Positions 30,301 through 38,412 of a DNA stretch of 64,000 bases are shown here, one piece after another. A program made the position numbers and the translations under genes. The notes under the pieces were generated by a model. It made no database searches, was not told where the DNA came from, and saw nothing but the letters and a program-made list of their open reading frames with translations. Within the stretch, counting starts at the first letter, position 1. The number at the start of each line of letters is the position of its first letter. Source of the stretch: Ascoidea asiatica (Eukaryota; Ascomycota; Saccharomycetes; Ascoideales; Ascoideaceae); assembly GCA_001600695.1 (NCBI GenBank), contig BCKQ01000001.1, positions 2,451,880 to 2,515,879 of the forward strand, written 5' to 3'.

Positions 30301-31524
30301 TTTAGCCTTTTCAAGACCATCTAGTGGGCTTGAGCAGCAACATTTTTGATATATATCATCATCAACAGATACTAAGCCAGTTTTACTATCTAAATGAACG
30401 GTATCAACACCTATACCTGACCATGGGATGCAAGGAACTTTAGCATGTTGTGCAACAATTGTAGAACTGATTTTATCACCTAAAGATCTCATTGCGGTAC
30501 CTGGAGGGCCGATAAATAAGATTTTTCTTGGAGAAGCAGCTAGCTTTTCAGGCAATAAAGGATTTTCGGAAGCATGTCCCCAACCAGCCCAAACAGCATC
30601 GACATCAGATCTTTCTGCTAGTTCAACAATCAAATCAACATTTGCATAATTATTATTATTTGTACCGCCTGGAACTTCAATTACTTGATCAGCCATTCTG
30701 ATATATTCAGCATTAGCAGAAATATCTTCAGGAGTTGCCATTACTGTGAATTTAATGATTCTATCATCACCAAAGGTTTCATAAGCCCATTTTCTTACCG
30801 ATCTAATTTGTTTTACAGCGGCAATACCATTGTTTGCTATTAGAACTTTTTGTATGACAGTATGGCCATAGTTTTTTATTACGAATTTTTTTAAAGTTTC
30901 ATCTGTATTTTTGTTAGCAAGAGAATTAGGATTTTTTTTAATATCATTTATATTTCTTAAACCTATAAAAATTGGGTTTAAATCATTTTGTAAATTCGAA
31001 TATCTTTCCGAATATTCTAAATTGTTCGAACTATTGGAATTGATAGATAACGTAAGGGAATTATCCGAATCTGAGAGAGACATTTTGGATAAATGATTTT
31101 TTTGTTGTATAATATAATCTAAATTTTGAGATTGAATTGGACTTGGAATAGAAGCTGGAATTGAAGATTGAGATTTAAATCGATTTTTTAATTTATTTTT
31201 ACTATTTAATGAATGGAAGAATTTGAAATTATTTTTATTAATTAATAATTTGCTTGGTTCATTAAATTGAATTGAAATAATAGGAAAAGAAGAATATTGA
31301 ATCAAGCTTTGAGAATAAAATTTTTTTGAAAATAATAATGTTTGTGAGGATTTCAAACTAATTTTTTCTTTAGATTTGAAAATGCTTAATTTTTTAAATA
31401 AATTTTTGATATTACAAAACGAAAAAAATATTAGTTTTAATCTTAAATTTAAATGAAAATTGATAGGATTAAAATTATAGTTAATAAAAGAAATGATAGA
31501 AGCAAAATAGCATTTCTTTATCAT
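24355..31524 (-). CDS. ACC1: Acetyl-CoA carboxylase, probable cytosolic and mitochondrial forms from one gene
   Basis: A 2389-residue multidomain enzyme making malonyl-CoA from acetyl-CoA, bicarbonate and ATP, the committed step of fatty acid synthesis. Order: N-terminal extension (1-147); biotin carboxylase from about 220 (KVLIANNGIAAVKQIRSVRK, ATP-grasp glycine loop KASEGGGGKGIRKA); biotinyl domain with VEVMKMVMP, the biotin Lys at residue 900 (codon 28825-28827); central region; carboxyltransferase from about 1600 (GSGLIAGSTSKAY, GWAKGVVVGRARLGGIP, ANWRGFSGGQRDM). It aligns with S. cerevisiae Acc1 nearly end to end. Met148 (codon 31081-31083, MSLSDSDNS) matches the usual cytosolic start. 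The upstream ATG at 31522-31524 adds a Lys/Asn/Phe-rich stretch with no acidic residue for about 50 residues, like a mitochondrial presequence. One gene may thus replace the S. cerevisiae ACC1/HFA1 pair. Confidence 0.95.
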   Translation of the reverse strand: MIKKCYFASIISFINYNFNPINFHLNLRLKLIFFSFCNIKNLFKKLSIFKSKEKISLKSSQTLLFSKKFYSQSLIQYSSFPIISIQFNEPSKLLINKNNFKFFHSLNSKNKLKNRFKSQSSIPASIPSPIQSQNLDYIIQQKNHLSKMSLSDSDNSLTLSINSNSSNNLEYSERYSNLQNDLNPIFIGLRNINDIKKNPNSLANKNTDETLKKFVIKNYGHTVIQKVLIANNGIAAVKQIRSVRKWAYETFGDDRIIKFTVMATPEDISANAEYIRMADQVIEVPGGTNNNNYANVDLIVELAERSDVDAVWAGWGHASENPLLPEKLAASPRKILFIGPPGTAMRSLGDKISSTIVAQHAKVPCIPWSGIGVDTVHLDSKTGLVSVDDDIYQKCCCSSPLDGLEKAKKIGFPVMIKASEGGGGKGIRKADSEHNFVNLYEQAAHEIPGSPIFIMKLAGNARHIEVQIISDQYKNTISLFGRDCSVQRRHQKIIEEAPVTIVKPETFHKMEKAAVRLGNLVGYVSAGTIEYLYSHEDDKFYFLELNPRLQVEHPTTEMVSGVNLPAAQLQITMGVPLELVNDIRLFYGANPHTQTPIDFTFDNPESLKTQRKPVPKGHVTACRITSEDPNEGFKPSGGNLHDLNFRSSSNVWGYFSVGNNGGIHSFSDSQFGHIFAFGENRAASRKHMVVALKELSIRGDFRTTVEYLIKLLETSDFEDNTITTGWLDELISKKLTAERPDTIIAVISGAVTKAHQQSELQKAAYLSLLEKGQVPSKDLLRTIFPVEFIYDNMKYKFTCAKTSNNSYKVFINGSQVEVDVQSLSDGGLLLALGGNSHTIYYKDEVESTRLSVDSKTCLLEVENDPTQLRTPSPGKLVKYLIENGDHVKTGEPFAEVEVMKMVMPLTAQEDGIISLIKQPGSVVNAGDILAILALDDPSKVKHAKPFEGTLPSFGLAKIAGTKTIDKFNTLLFTLKSILLGYDNQVLMKNCFKDLLKILSDSDLPVSAWDKELSNFSGRLDQSFVERLKQVIDKGKVSKKFPAKLLKKLLSKYLVSNPDESESINPLIVICDRYYNGMRSFELSTINSLLDQYCDIERLFIGKDEQEVILSIRENDDTNKVMEVVLSHAGVVAKNNLTLEILSYYQKLCKESSEIAALLKTSLKRLVELESRATAKVALKAREILIQCALPTFKERSDQLEHILKSSVVETHYGEIGVSHRKPQMEILKDIIDSRYVVFDVLAQFLNHSDPYVALAAGEVYVRRAYRSYSIQEINHHSGEIPFISWKFQMVDLSMKSQNENASSSSMGRAVSVSDLSFMIDKNSVQPVRTGLLIPCPHIEDIDENIAKALELVPKRETSTHQGPAPNRSQKEVPRILSNVCNVFIGSVAGYDTELEVLERINEYLTDFKDDLISASIRRITFVLEDEKGSYPKYYTFRGPDYHEEKVIRHVEPALAFQLELNRLSNFNIKPVFTNNRNIHIYEAVGKNSSVDKRYFTRGIIRTGRIRDDISTAEYLISEANRLMSDILDSLSVIDLSNSDLNHIFINFSAFFNVTPKEVEAAFGGFLERFGRRLWRLRITAAEICITCTDPSSGITFPLRAFINNVSGFVVKSELYTEVKNSEGSWVFKSISSQPGSMHLRPIDTPYSGKEWLQPKRYKAHLMGTTYVYDFPELFRQAVLTQWKKLAPKSNVPFDFFSYKEVVYDGSYIHFIQREPGANTIGMVGFKVTVKTPEYPMGRSFFVVANDITFKIGSFGPEEDVLFDKITEKARQEGLPRIYLSANSGARIGLAEELISLFKVSWNQEGKPEKGFEYLYMTPEGKNVLDNSSSSNVISEEITVNGEKRFVIKSIHSKGVGVDALRGSGLIAGSTSKAYKDIFTITLVTCRSVGIGAYLVRLGQRAIQIEGQPIILTGAPAINKLLGKQVYSSNLQLGGTQIMYRNGVSHLTCADDLEGVEKIMEWLSYVPAQKGQHLPILENEDDPWDRDIEYVPTKDEPYDVRWMIEGKEETSGEFLPGLFDRDSFTETLSGWAKGVVVGRARLGGIPFGVIAVETRTVENVTPADPANPDSTEILVNEAGQVWYPNSAFKTAQAINDFNHGEELPLMVLANWRGFSGGQRDMYNEVLKYGSFIVDALVGYKQPVFIYIPPTGELRGGSWVVVDPTINSDMMEMYADAESRAGVLEPQGMIGIKYRKDKLLKTMERLDETYGNLKKELSNPSLTQSEQAELNSKLQARERSLFPIYSQVAVQFADLHDRTLHMVKRGTIRRELIWENARRFFYLRSRRRLYEEFIIKRIAKELPKATRLQQIATLKSWLPATLDYEDDQAIAKFLEVNGSLIEKKIAGLRKDFVKDSLFKLLKTNRSEFVNGLSDVIGILSDEDKEKLLGSK

Positions 31525-32702
31525 CTATTTATAAAAATAAAATAAAAAAGAGATAAAGGAAAGTAAAGGAAAAATAAGGTAAACGAATAAAGATAAATAC
31601 TAAAGTTAAGAGTTGAAATCAAAAGTTGAAATAATTGTTCGTGTTTAATCTGTTCAATTCTAATGAGATTTTTTAATTGGAAATTGAAAAAATTAGAAAT
31701 TGAAATTGAAATTTATGAGGTTGAAAAGATCAGGATTAAAGTTTTTCTGTGCACGCTGTACTGCTTCTACTTGTAGATATTTCGATCACAAAAAAAAACC
31801 CCGAAAGAGCAAGATTTGGTACCGCAGGATTGGCTGCTAAGTTATTAAAAAAATTGGATCATGTAAAAAAACCCACAAATGAGCAGTATCAAATGAATAT
31901 AAATCAGCATCCAGCTTATCAGGGATGGTTTACAAAAAAAATAAGGGCCAGAGAACAACTGTGAAAACAAACGGGAAAAACCTCTTCGGGGCGCAGACGT
32001 GAAGTTCGGGCCATGAGGTGTAGTGACTTCATCACTGGAAAATTGGGCTCCCAATAATTGTTGGCCTCAAGGGTTCATACCTCAGACTCTGGGATTTAAC
32101 AATAAAAAAAATTTCGGGGCTCCCAGAAACTCAAGCTCAACCCCATTTTCCCAAAATTATTCAGCGCAACTCCTATCCCCAGTAATTCTCAGTAAATTAC
32201 GCTAAGGGCTTTTTATTATTTTGAGTGTCTCTCTAATCAAAGAACAAACATAAAAAGTAAAAGATGAGAAAGAATTCCAGATAATTAAATACTCAAAGTA
32301 GCTGAATGGAGTTGAGCCTGTGTCCAATAAAGCTACAACTATTTGCTACAGGTAGTAAATTTACTGGTAAGCAATATGAATAGATAAATACATAGAAGCT
32401 GACAAGGCATAGCTCTTCATGAAGGCTTTCTCCCAACAATTTTCAGAATCTGCCGCACTCCCAACAGTAAAAAGCAAAAGAACATACGTAACCACTGGTG
32501 AACTCCCGGTCCCAACTACAAAGGGAAACCGTATACCTCTTTACGGCAAAACTTAAGACTACCGTTCATAAAAAAATAAGTTAATTACGGTACAATATCA
32601 CGTTTAACATTTGTATGGTTGGATCTTGTTTGGAGTTCGGATTTAGGTAGTTCCCATTTTCTTGTTCAGCATATCCCGGAATTTGTTTTTTTGGTCGGCA
32701 TT

Positions 32703-32819
32703 GTCACCTGATGTAAATTAGAACGTGAATTGATTTCACAAATCGTGAATTTTCTACAAGTTTACACCATCACTTCTCAACCACCTTAGGACTACGAAAT
32801 ATCGTTTACATCAGGTGAC
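32703..32819. mobile_element. Candidate MITE-like element with 15-base terminal inverted repeats
   Basis: GTCACCTGATGTAAA (32703-32717) is perfectly inverted as TTTACATCAGGTGAC (32805-32819). Both ends are flanked by ATT, which could be a three-base target duplication. The interior is short, non-coding and carries two CGTGAATT repeats. The size and structure fit a non-autonomous DNA transposon remnant. With a single copy in the window, transposition is inferred and not shown. Confidence 0.35.
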
Positions 32820-33570
32820 ATTGTACGACAAAAGGCCTAAATACTCTGATAGTCGGTCGAAGGTGGACCCAGAATAGACGGTCATTTGTAACTTGTTAGC
32901 TGAAATACTGTACACTCCATACACTGTGGTGTGCACTCTCGCTCTCTTGTTATCACTGTGCTCCACAGATGTTATCTTGTTTTTGATTGTGAACAATAAA
33001 ACTCGATACAAAAAATAAAAATAATCATAATCAAAATCAGTATTATCATACTCATCATAATAAATACATATTATTATTGATGAATTCTTTTCTATTTTCT
33101 TCTTCATGAATAGTATCTCCCTTTTCTTTCTGCTCATTATTTTATGGTAGAAAAAATTGATATTTAATTCAGATGGGTAGAGTTTCAAAGCCATTTTTCA
33201 AATTTCAAAGCCTTCTGTGAAAGTCTTACTCTTCTCCCACGGTTGATTCTTAATTTATTTGTCTTTTCTTTATCATTGTTCATACAGCCATACTTTAACA
33301 TTCATTGAAAAATTCAGTTTGAAAGTTTACTATGATTATTGTTAGGTTATTTTAAATTTAATGAACTTTACTCGGGTCAAAAATTAATTATTCTTTAAAT
33401 TTACTCTCGCTATTAAATTTTGACGCTTTAACAACACTTTTATCAATTGCACTAGCTTTCCTACTAATTTTAGGTCATTGTTTAAAAAAGCATATTATAT
33501 TCGGCCTCTTATTCAAAAAAGGTATTTCTCATGGTCTAAATAGGAGAACATTTAGTTGGTGTAAATGCAC

Positions 33571-33580
33571 TATATAAATA
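33571..33580 (+). promoter_or_regulatory. TATA box of the GPI-protein gene
   Basis: TATATAAATA lies about 143 bases before the ATG at 33723 and is followed by T/C-rich leader sequence. Confidence 0.45.
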
Positions 33581-33625
33581 TTATGTTTTCTTTCCTTAAT
33601 TCTTTCTTGCTTTTTTTCATTTTAT

Positions 33626-33682
33626 CATTTCAACATTATATTACTTTAGCATTGATTTCAGCATTATAGCATTTCAACATTA
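33626..33682 (+). repeat. Direct repeat in the leader of the GPI-protein gene
   Basis: CATTTCAACATTA occurs at 33626-33638 and again at 33670-33682, with related ATTTCAGCATTA words between. It lies just upstream of the ATG at 33723, in the presumed 5' untranslated region. Confidence 0.6.
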
Positions 33683-33722
33683 CATTGCAATCACTAAATT
33701 TAATTCCCTTGCCATTATCATT

Positions 33723-34346
33723 ATGAAATTCAGTTCAATCTTTTTATTCACTTTAATATCTTCTGTTTTTGCAGAAGAAACAGTTTACAAAACTGTTGCC
33801 ACAACTACTTTAGATGCCGTAACTGTCACAACAACAAGTTGTCCAACAACCTCAACTTCAACTCTTTATAATTCCATTGTAACCTTAAATTCAGCTTCTC
33901 AATCAATTTTAGTCTCAACAACTGGTTCAATGTCAGCGGAAAATTCAAACACCTCAATATCTTCTATATATTCTCTTTCTCGTTCTTCCAACTCAGAAGC
34001 TTTACCAAGCTTGAATTCAAGTACCACTTTATTAAAAAGTTCTAATTCAACTACTTCTTTTTCAAGTATTACTAGTTCAAAATCAAAAAGAACTTCAACT
34101 TTGACTTCAACTTTAACATCTTTTAATTCATTATCTTCAATGTCTTCGTTCGACTCTTCATCTTCATCACGAAGATCTCGTTCAACTCTAACATCAACTG
34201 TAACCGGAACCTTATCTTCTGAGTCTACATCTGAATCAGATTTATCAAGTTCTTCAGACTCTACTTCTTCTGATAATGCTGCTTTCAAAGTCCAGAATAG
34301 TGCTGTATTTGGAGTAATTGCTGCTTTTATTTTATTATTAGTTTAA
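33723..34346 (+). CDS. Small GPI-anchored Ser/Thr-rich cell-wall or membrane protein
   Basis: A 207-residue protein of no named family. It starts with a classical signal peptide (MKFSSIFLFTLISSVFA, cleavage likely before EET). A Ser/Thr-rich body follows, which should be heavily O-mannosylated. It ends in a short polar stretch and a hydrophobic tail (SAVFGVIAAFILLLV) typical of a GPI attachment signal. The single Cys lies near residue 40 in TSCPTTS. Such proteins sit on the plasma membrane or are transferred to wall glucan. Low-complexity Ser runs make orthology hard to judge. It has its own TATA box and a repeat in its leader. Confidence 0.75.
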   Translation: MKFSSIFLFTLISSVFAEETVYKTVATTTLDAVTVTTTSCPTTSTSTLYNSIVTLNSASQSILVSTTGSMSAENSNTSISSIYSLSRSSNSEALPSLNSSTTLLKSSNSTTSFSSITSSKSKRTSTLTSTLTSFNSLSSMSSFDSSSSSRRSRSTLTSTVTGTLSSESTSESDLSSSSDSTSSDNAAFKVQNSAVFGVIAAFILLLV

Positions 34347-35193
34347 GATAAAAACAATTAATCAATCTTTCTAATTTTAGGCCTCAATTTTCTTTTTTCC
34401 CTTCTTTCTTTAAATTATTTTGTGTTATTGTTTGTTTTGATGGATACAATTTTACTTCATTTTATTTTTTATTTTTTTCTTTTTATTTTTTCATTTTTTC
34501 ATTTTTTTTATTCTTTATCATTATCACTATTATTATTATAATATTTATCATCCAATGTTGTCTATTGTTGTTCCTGTTGTGTTGTTGTTGTTTATTTGGT
34601 CATTGGTTATATCTAATATGGATTTTATTTTTCGGTTTATAAATTTCTTTGATCTTCAGTTTAAGTTCACATCCTATTCAAACATTTTTAAGTTCGCTTT
34701 TTTTTATTTTATTTTGATACTCCTGTATTGAATTAGAATTTCAATAAAATTTTCGTTTTGAGATTTATAGTTTAAATCTTTACTTTCCAAAAATATACTG
34801 TAGCTTAGATAAAGACTTTTCAAATATTCCCCAATACAGTATCATTGTTAAAAAAAGTTCAGTAGATAGTATACTACCAGCAGAAGTTTATCAATTTTAG
34901 ATCACAAATACGGGAAATAAAATCGAGATCTTTGCAAAGTGATTTAGCGTCAAAAAAAGAAAAGCGATAAGCCGTTGATTACTAAACACAACACTTTAGC
35001 AATAGTTAAAGTAAAGCTGAAGTAGTGATTATTGAAATTTCAAAATTTTAGCTTCTTTCTACTTTAATGAACTTCAATTACTGAAGATTCTTCTTATTTT
35101 CTATATTCATTCGCAATATTTGTTTGTCGTATTTATCTAAATATATGTTGTTTGCTAAATAATTTATTTTTCTTTCAACTAGTGTATAAAAGA
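34347..35193. other. Intergenic, GPI-protein 3' and RAD16 promoter
   Basis: 847 bases. T-rich sequence with a GTTGTTGTT run follows the GPI-protein gene. TACTGTA (34796-34802) and TACAGTA (34835-34841) occur 40 bases apart, about 360-400 bases before the RAD16 ATG. No relic was seen. Confidence 0.45.
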
Positions 35194-37965
35194 ATGACTA
35201 AGGGAAAAAAGGATTCTTCTGATTTAAGTGAAGATATTGAAATAATCGAAGGTGGTGGATTTATAATTGAGAGGAAAAGAACAACCCGCTCTTCAACAAG
35301 ATCAGCAACAATTGCATCTAAAGCAAAAGCTAAAAGTTCTTCTAAAATTCCTCTATGCAGAAAATCAAATAAATCCAAGGGAAAAGAAAAAGAAGAAGTC
35401 AAAGCAATTATAGAAATTGATGCAGAAAAAAATAAAAATAGCACAACAAAGATCGATTTGAATGACTTGCCTAAAGAAGAAAGTGGTGAGTCAAAAAGTC
35501 GATTTTTTAGCGATGTAGGTAAAAATAAATCAGCTTCAAAGGATTTAAAAAGTGTATATATAGACACACTTCTCCCAAGGAAAAGAAGAACAAGAAGCTC
35601 TGTAAAAGCTGAGATAGAAAAAAAAAAAAAAAATAAAATANAAAATAAAGAAGAACAAACAATAAACGGGGGCCAAAATATTGGCCGCGTAGCTGAGTTA
35701 AAAAATGATACAAAAAAAGAAGATTCATCAATTGCAGATGCATCTGAATTAAACTCTCAGGATTTTGGTGAGTACATAGATGAACAAGTAAATCCCTCAG
35801 AAAGCAAAATTTCTAATGAATCTGACTATACTAATGATGACGATGATGATGATAGTGAAAATGAAAATAAAAACGAGGATTTTGCACAAAATAGAAGTAG
35901 AAATAGGCTTTCTAATAATAAGAAAAAGGTTACCAAAGGTTCATCTAAAAGAAAAACACCAAAGAAGAAATCAGCGGCTAAAAGAAAAGTTAAAGTCCCT
36001 TATCATAAAAGAATCACACAAAAGCTTTTTGAGCGTCATCCATATTTGGCTGATGTATTCAGTAATCTTGAAGCCAGTGAACCGCAAAAGACAAAAAAAG
36101 CCTCTCAGCCTAAAGGAATGGCGGTTCAGCTTCTACCATTTCAACTCGAAGGGCTTAATTGGCTTATTAATCAAGAAGAAACCATATACCATGGTGGGAT
36201 TCTCGCTGACGAAATGGGAATGGGTAAAACCATTCAAACAATTGCATTACTTATGAATGATAGATCAAAAAAGCCCAATTTAGTTGTGGCTCCAGCTATT
36301 GCTTTAATTCAATGGAGAAATGAAATCAATCAGCATACTAACAATGGAATGTCAATCGCTCTTTATCATGGTGCAAATAGAGTAAGAGATGTAAAAGCTT
36401 TGCAAAACAGTGACGTTGTTCTCACTACATATTCTATTTTAGAGTCTGATTTCCGAAGAGAAAGATATGGCTTTAAACGCCAATCTGGAATTGTTAAAAA
36501 AAAGTCTCCCCTTCATTCTGTTAATTTTTATAGGGTCATATTAGATGAAGCTCATAATATAAAGGACCGTAATACTGGGTTTGCTAAAGCATCAAATGCT
36601 GTAAAAACGCAAAAAAGATGGTGCTTAAGTGGAACTCCTTTGCAAAATAGAATTGGCGATCTATATTCTCTAATTCGATTTCTCAATATTCTTCCTTTTT
36701 CAGAATATTTTTGTGCTGATTGTGATTGCCATTCAACTGAATGGAGCATGACAGGTAATAGTTATTGTAATAGATGTGGACATATTCCAATGAGACATAC
36801 TAGTTTTTTCAATCATTTCATGCTAAAAAATATCATTAAGTTTGGTATTGAGGCCGAAGGAGTAGAAAGTTTTAACAATTTACAACTACTTTTGAAAAAT
36901 ATAATGCTAAGAAGAACTAAGGTTGAGAGAGCAGACGATTTAGGATTACCCCCTAGAATCGTGGAAGTCAGAAGGGACTTTTTTAATAGCGAAGAAAAGG
37001 ATCTCTATACGTCGCTTTACTCTGATTCAAAAAGGCAATTCAATACTTATGTCGAAGAAGGAGTTGTTTTAAACAATTATGCCAATATTTTCACATTAAT
37101 CACAAGGATGAGACAATTATCTGATCATCCAGATTTAGTTCTAAGAAGGGTTAAAAGTCAAAATGATCCCATGAGTAAGTATTCTTTTCAAAATATTATA
37201 TGTCAGATATGTGACGATGAGGGGGAAGATGCAATCGAATCTAAATGCCATCATAAATTTTGTCGTCTATGTATTCAAGAGTATATAGACAGTTTCACAG
37301 GTCCAAAAGATAAATTACAATGCCCAACTTGTCACATAGGATTATCCATTGATCTTTCCCAGCCTGCTATTCATATTGATGAACAAGTTTTCAAAAAGAG
37401 TAGCATCGTCAATAGAATAAATATGAGTGGAAAATGGAGAACATCCACCAAAATTGAAGCATTGGTTGAAGAATTATATCGGTTGAGAAGTGACAAATTG
37501 ACGATCAAATCCATTGTTTTTTCCCAGTTCACAAGTATGCTAGACTTGGTTGAATGGAGACTCAAAAGAGCTGGATTCCAAACTGTAAAACTACAGGGAT
37601 CAATGTCTCCAGAGCAAAGAGACAAAACTATACAATATTTTATGGATACTATAGGTTGTGAAGTGTTTTTAGTATCTACAAAAGCTGGTGGAGTTGCTTT
37701 AAATCTTTGTGAAGCATCAAATGTTTTTATACTTGATCCTTGGTGGAACCCCAGTTCAGATAATCAAGCCGCAGATCGTGTTCATAGAATAGGACAATTT
37801 CGTCCAGTCAAAATTACCAGATTTTGTATACAAGATAGTATTGAATCTAAAATTGTGGAACTACAGGAAAAGAAGGCAAATATGATAAATGCAACAATTA
37901 ATCATGATGAAGCTGCTGCAAATAAGTTAACTCCAGCTGATTTAAAATTTTTGTTTTCAAATTAA
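35194..37965 (+). CDS. RAD16: Rad16, SNF2-type ATPase with RING finger for global nucleotide excision repair
   Basis: A 923-residue protein from the ATG of [11 protein letters not shown]; an upstream TTG would add 14 codons and is rejected. The N-terminus is Lys/Glu/Ser-rich and poorly conserved. The SNF2 ATPase begins near residue 310: Walker A DEMGMGKT with Lys345, Walker B DEAH at 451-454, and [13 protein letters not shown] finger (CQICDD to CPTC, about 670-710) is inserted between the two helicase lobes, as in Rad16 and Rad5. The second lobe carries [14 protein letters not shown] and ADRVHRIGQ. There is no Rad5-type HIRAN domain, which favours Rad16. With Rad7 it finds lesions in silent chromatin and acts as part of a ubiquitin ligase. 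One codon is undetermined (N at 35641) right after a poly-A run, so the local frame depends on assembly quality. S. cerevisiae Rad16 has 790 residues. Confidence 0.92.
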   Translation: MTKGKKDSSDLSEDIEIIEGGGFIIERKRTTRSSTRSATIASKAKAKSSSKIPLCRKSNKSKGKEKEEVKAIIEIDAEKNKNSTTKIDLNDLPKEESGESKSRFFSDVGKNKSASKDLKSVYIDTLLPRKRRTRSSVKAEIEKKKKNKIXNKEEQTINGGQNIGRVAELKNDTKKEDSSIADASELNSQDFGEYIDEQVNPSESKISNESDYTNDDDDDDSENENKNEDFAQNRSRNRLSNNKKKVTKGSSKRKTPKKKSAAKRKVKVPYHKRITQKLFERHPYLADVFSNLEASEPQKTKKASQPKGMAVQLLPFQLEGLNWLINQEETIYHGGILADEMGMGKTIQTIALLMNDRSKKPNLVVAPAIALIQWRNEINQHTNNGMSIALYHGANRVRDVKALQNSDVVLTTYSILESDFRRERYGFKRQSGIVKKKSPLHSVNFYRVILDEAHNIKDRNTGFAKASNAVKTQKRWCLSGTPLQNRIGDLYSLIRFLNILPFSEYFCADCDCHSTEWSMTGNSYCNRCGHIPMRHTSFFNHFMLKNIIKFGIEAEGVESFNNLQLLLKNIMLRRTKVERADDLGLPPRIVEVRRDFFNSEEKDLYTSLYSDSKRQFNTYVEEGVVLNNYANIFTLITRMRQLSDHPDLVLRRVKSQNDPMSKYSFQNIICQICDDEGEDAIESKCHHKFCRLCIQEYIDSFTGPKDKLQCPTCHIGLSIDLSQPAIHIDEQVFKKSSIVNRINMSGKWRTSTKIEALVEELYRLRSDKLTIKSIVFSQFTSMLDLVEWRLKRAGFQTVKLQGSMSPEQRDKTIQYFMDTIGCEVFLVSTKAGGVALNLCEASNVFILDPWWNPSSDNQAADRVHRIGQFRPVKITRFCIQDSIESKIVELQEKKANMINATINHDEAAANKLTPADLKFLFSN

Positions 37966-38412
37966 ACTAGTTTCCAGTGATAAACTACATTCATTTTTTT
38001 TTTACTTTTTCTCAATAAGGTTTCGAACCTTTTTTCAATTGTATAGTAAAATAAAATACATAATAACGTAATATATTGGCCGTAGAGGAACATAATTTAT
38101 ATCTATCAAATGTCTATTTGGGGAAATTAAAGAGAGAAATTGAATCATATTAAAAAAACTACAAAAAAATTAGCAATTATAATAGAGTGATGTTGATAAA
38201 AGTAATAGTGAAGTTTACATTTGTTTAAAATGAGAGAGATAGCGAAAAAGATGAAAATATTGAAAGTATTATCTAAAAAGATTGAAAAAAAAAAAATATT
38301 AGCAAAGAAATATGCATATAAATTAAACGAATTGAGAGTATTCAAAGTCTTTAATGACAGTTAACTATTTATCTAAAAAGAGAAGGAAGAATAATGAAAA
38401 GCAGTACCATCT
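37966..38412. other. Convergent intergenic region RAD16/NMA111
   Basis: 447 bases between convergent 3' ends. AAGGTT and AACCTT (38017-38031, loop TCG) form a perfect short hairpin followed by T residues, about 50 bases past the RAD16 stop. Otherwise AT-rich. Confidence 0.5.

Larger units (their letters stand above)
31525..33722. other. Large intergenic region, ACC1 upstream to GPI-protein gene
   Basis: 2.2 kb without a recognisable gene. 31960-32560 is GC-richer. A 117-base candidate inverted-repeat element lies at 32703-32819. A minus-strand ATG frame of 127 codons (32811-33194) has no family motif and ends inside the right repeat of that element; I do not call it a gene. TACTGTA is at 32906-32912. 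Confidence 0.45.

Noticed and set aside
31749-31964. Plus-strand frame of 71 codons upstream of ACC1.
   Set aside because: Begins at GTG, has no recognisable motif and lies in the ACC1 upstream region.
32811-33194. Minus-strand ATG frame of 127 codons.
   Set aside because: Low-complexity Tyr/Asp/Lys content, no motif, and its end lies inside the inverted repeat of a candidate mobile element. Not supported as a gene.
34796-34841. Paired TACTGTA/TACAGTA upstream of RAD16 as a damage-response element.
   Set aside because: The same word occurs near many unrelated genes, so a repair-specific role has no support.
38017-38031. AAGGTTTCGAACCTT hairpin resembling a bacterial terminator or a B-box.
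   Set aside because: The gene set is eukaryotic and no tRNA can be folded around it. Noted only as a hairpin in a 3' region.
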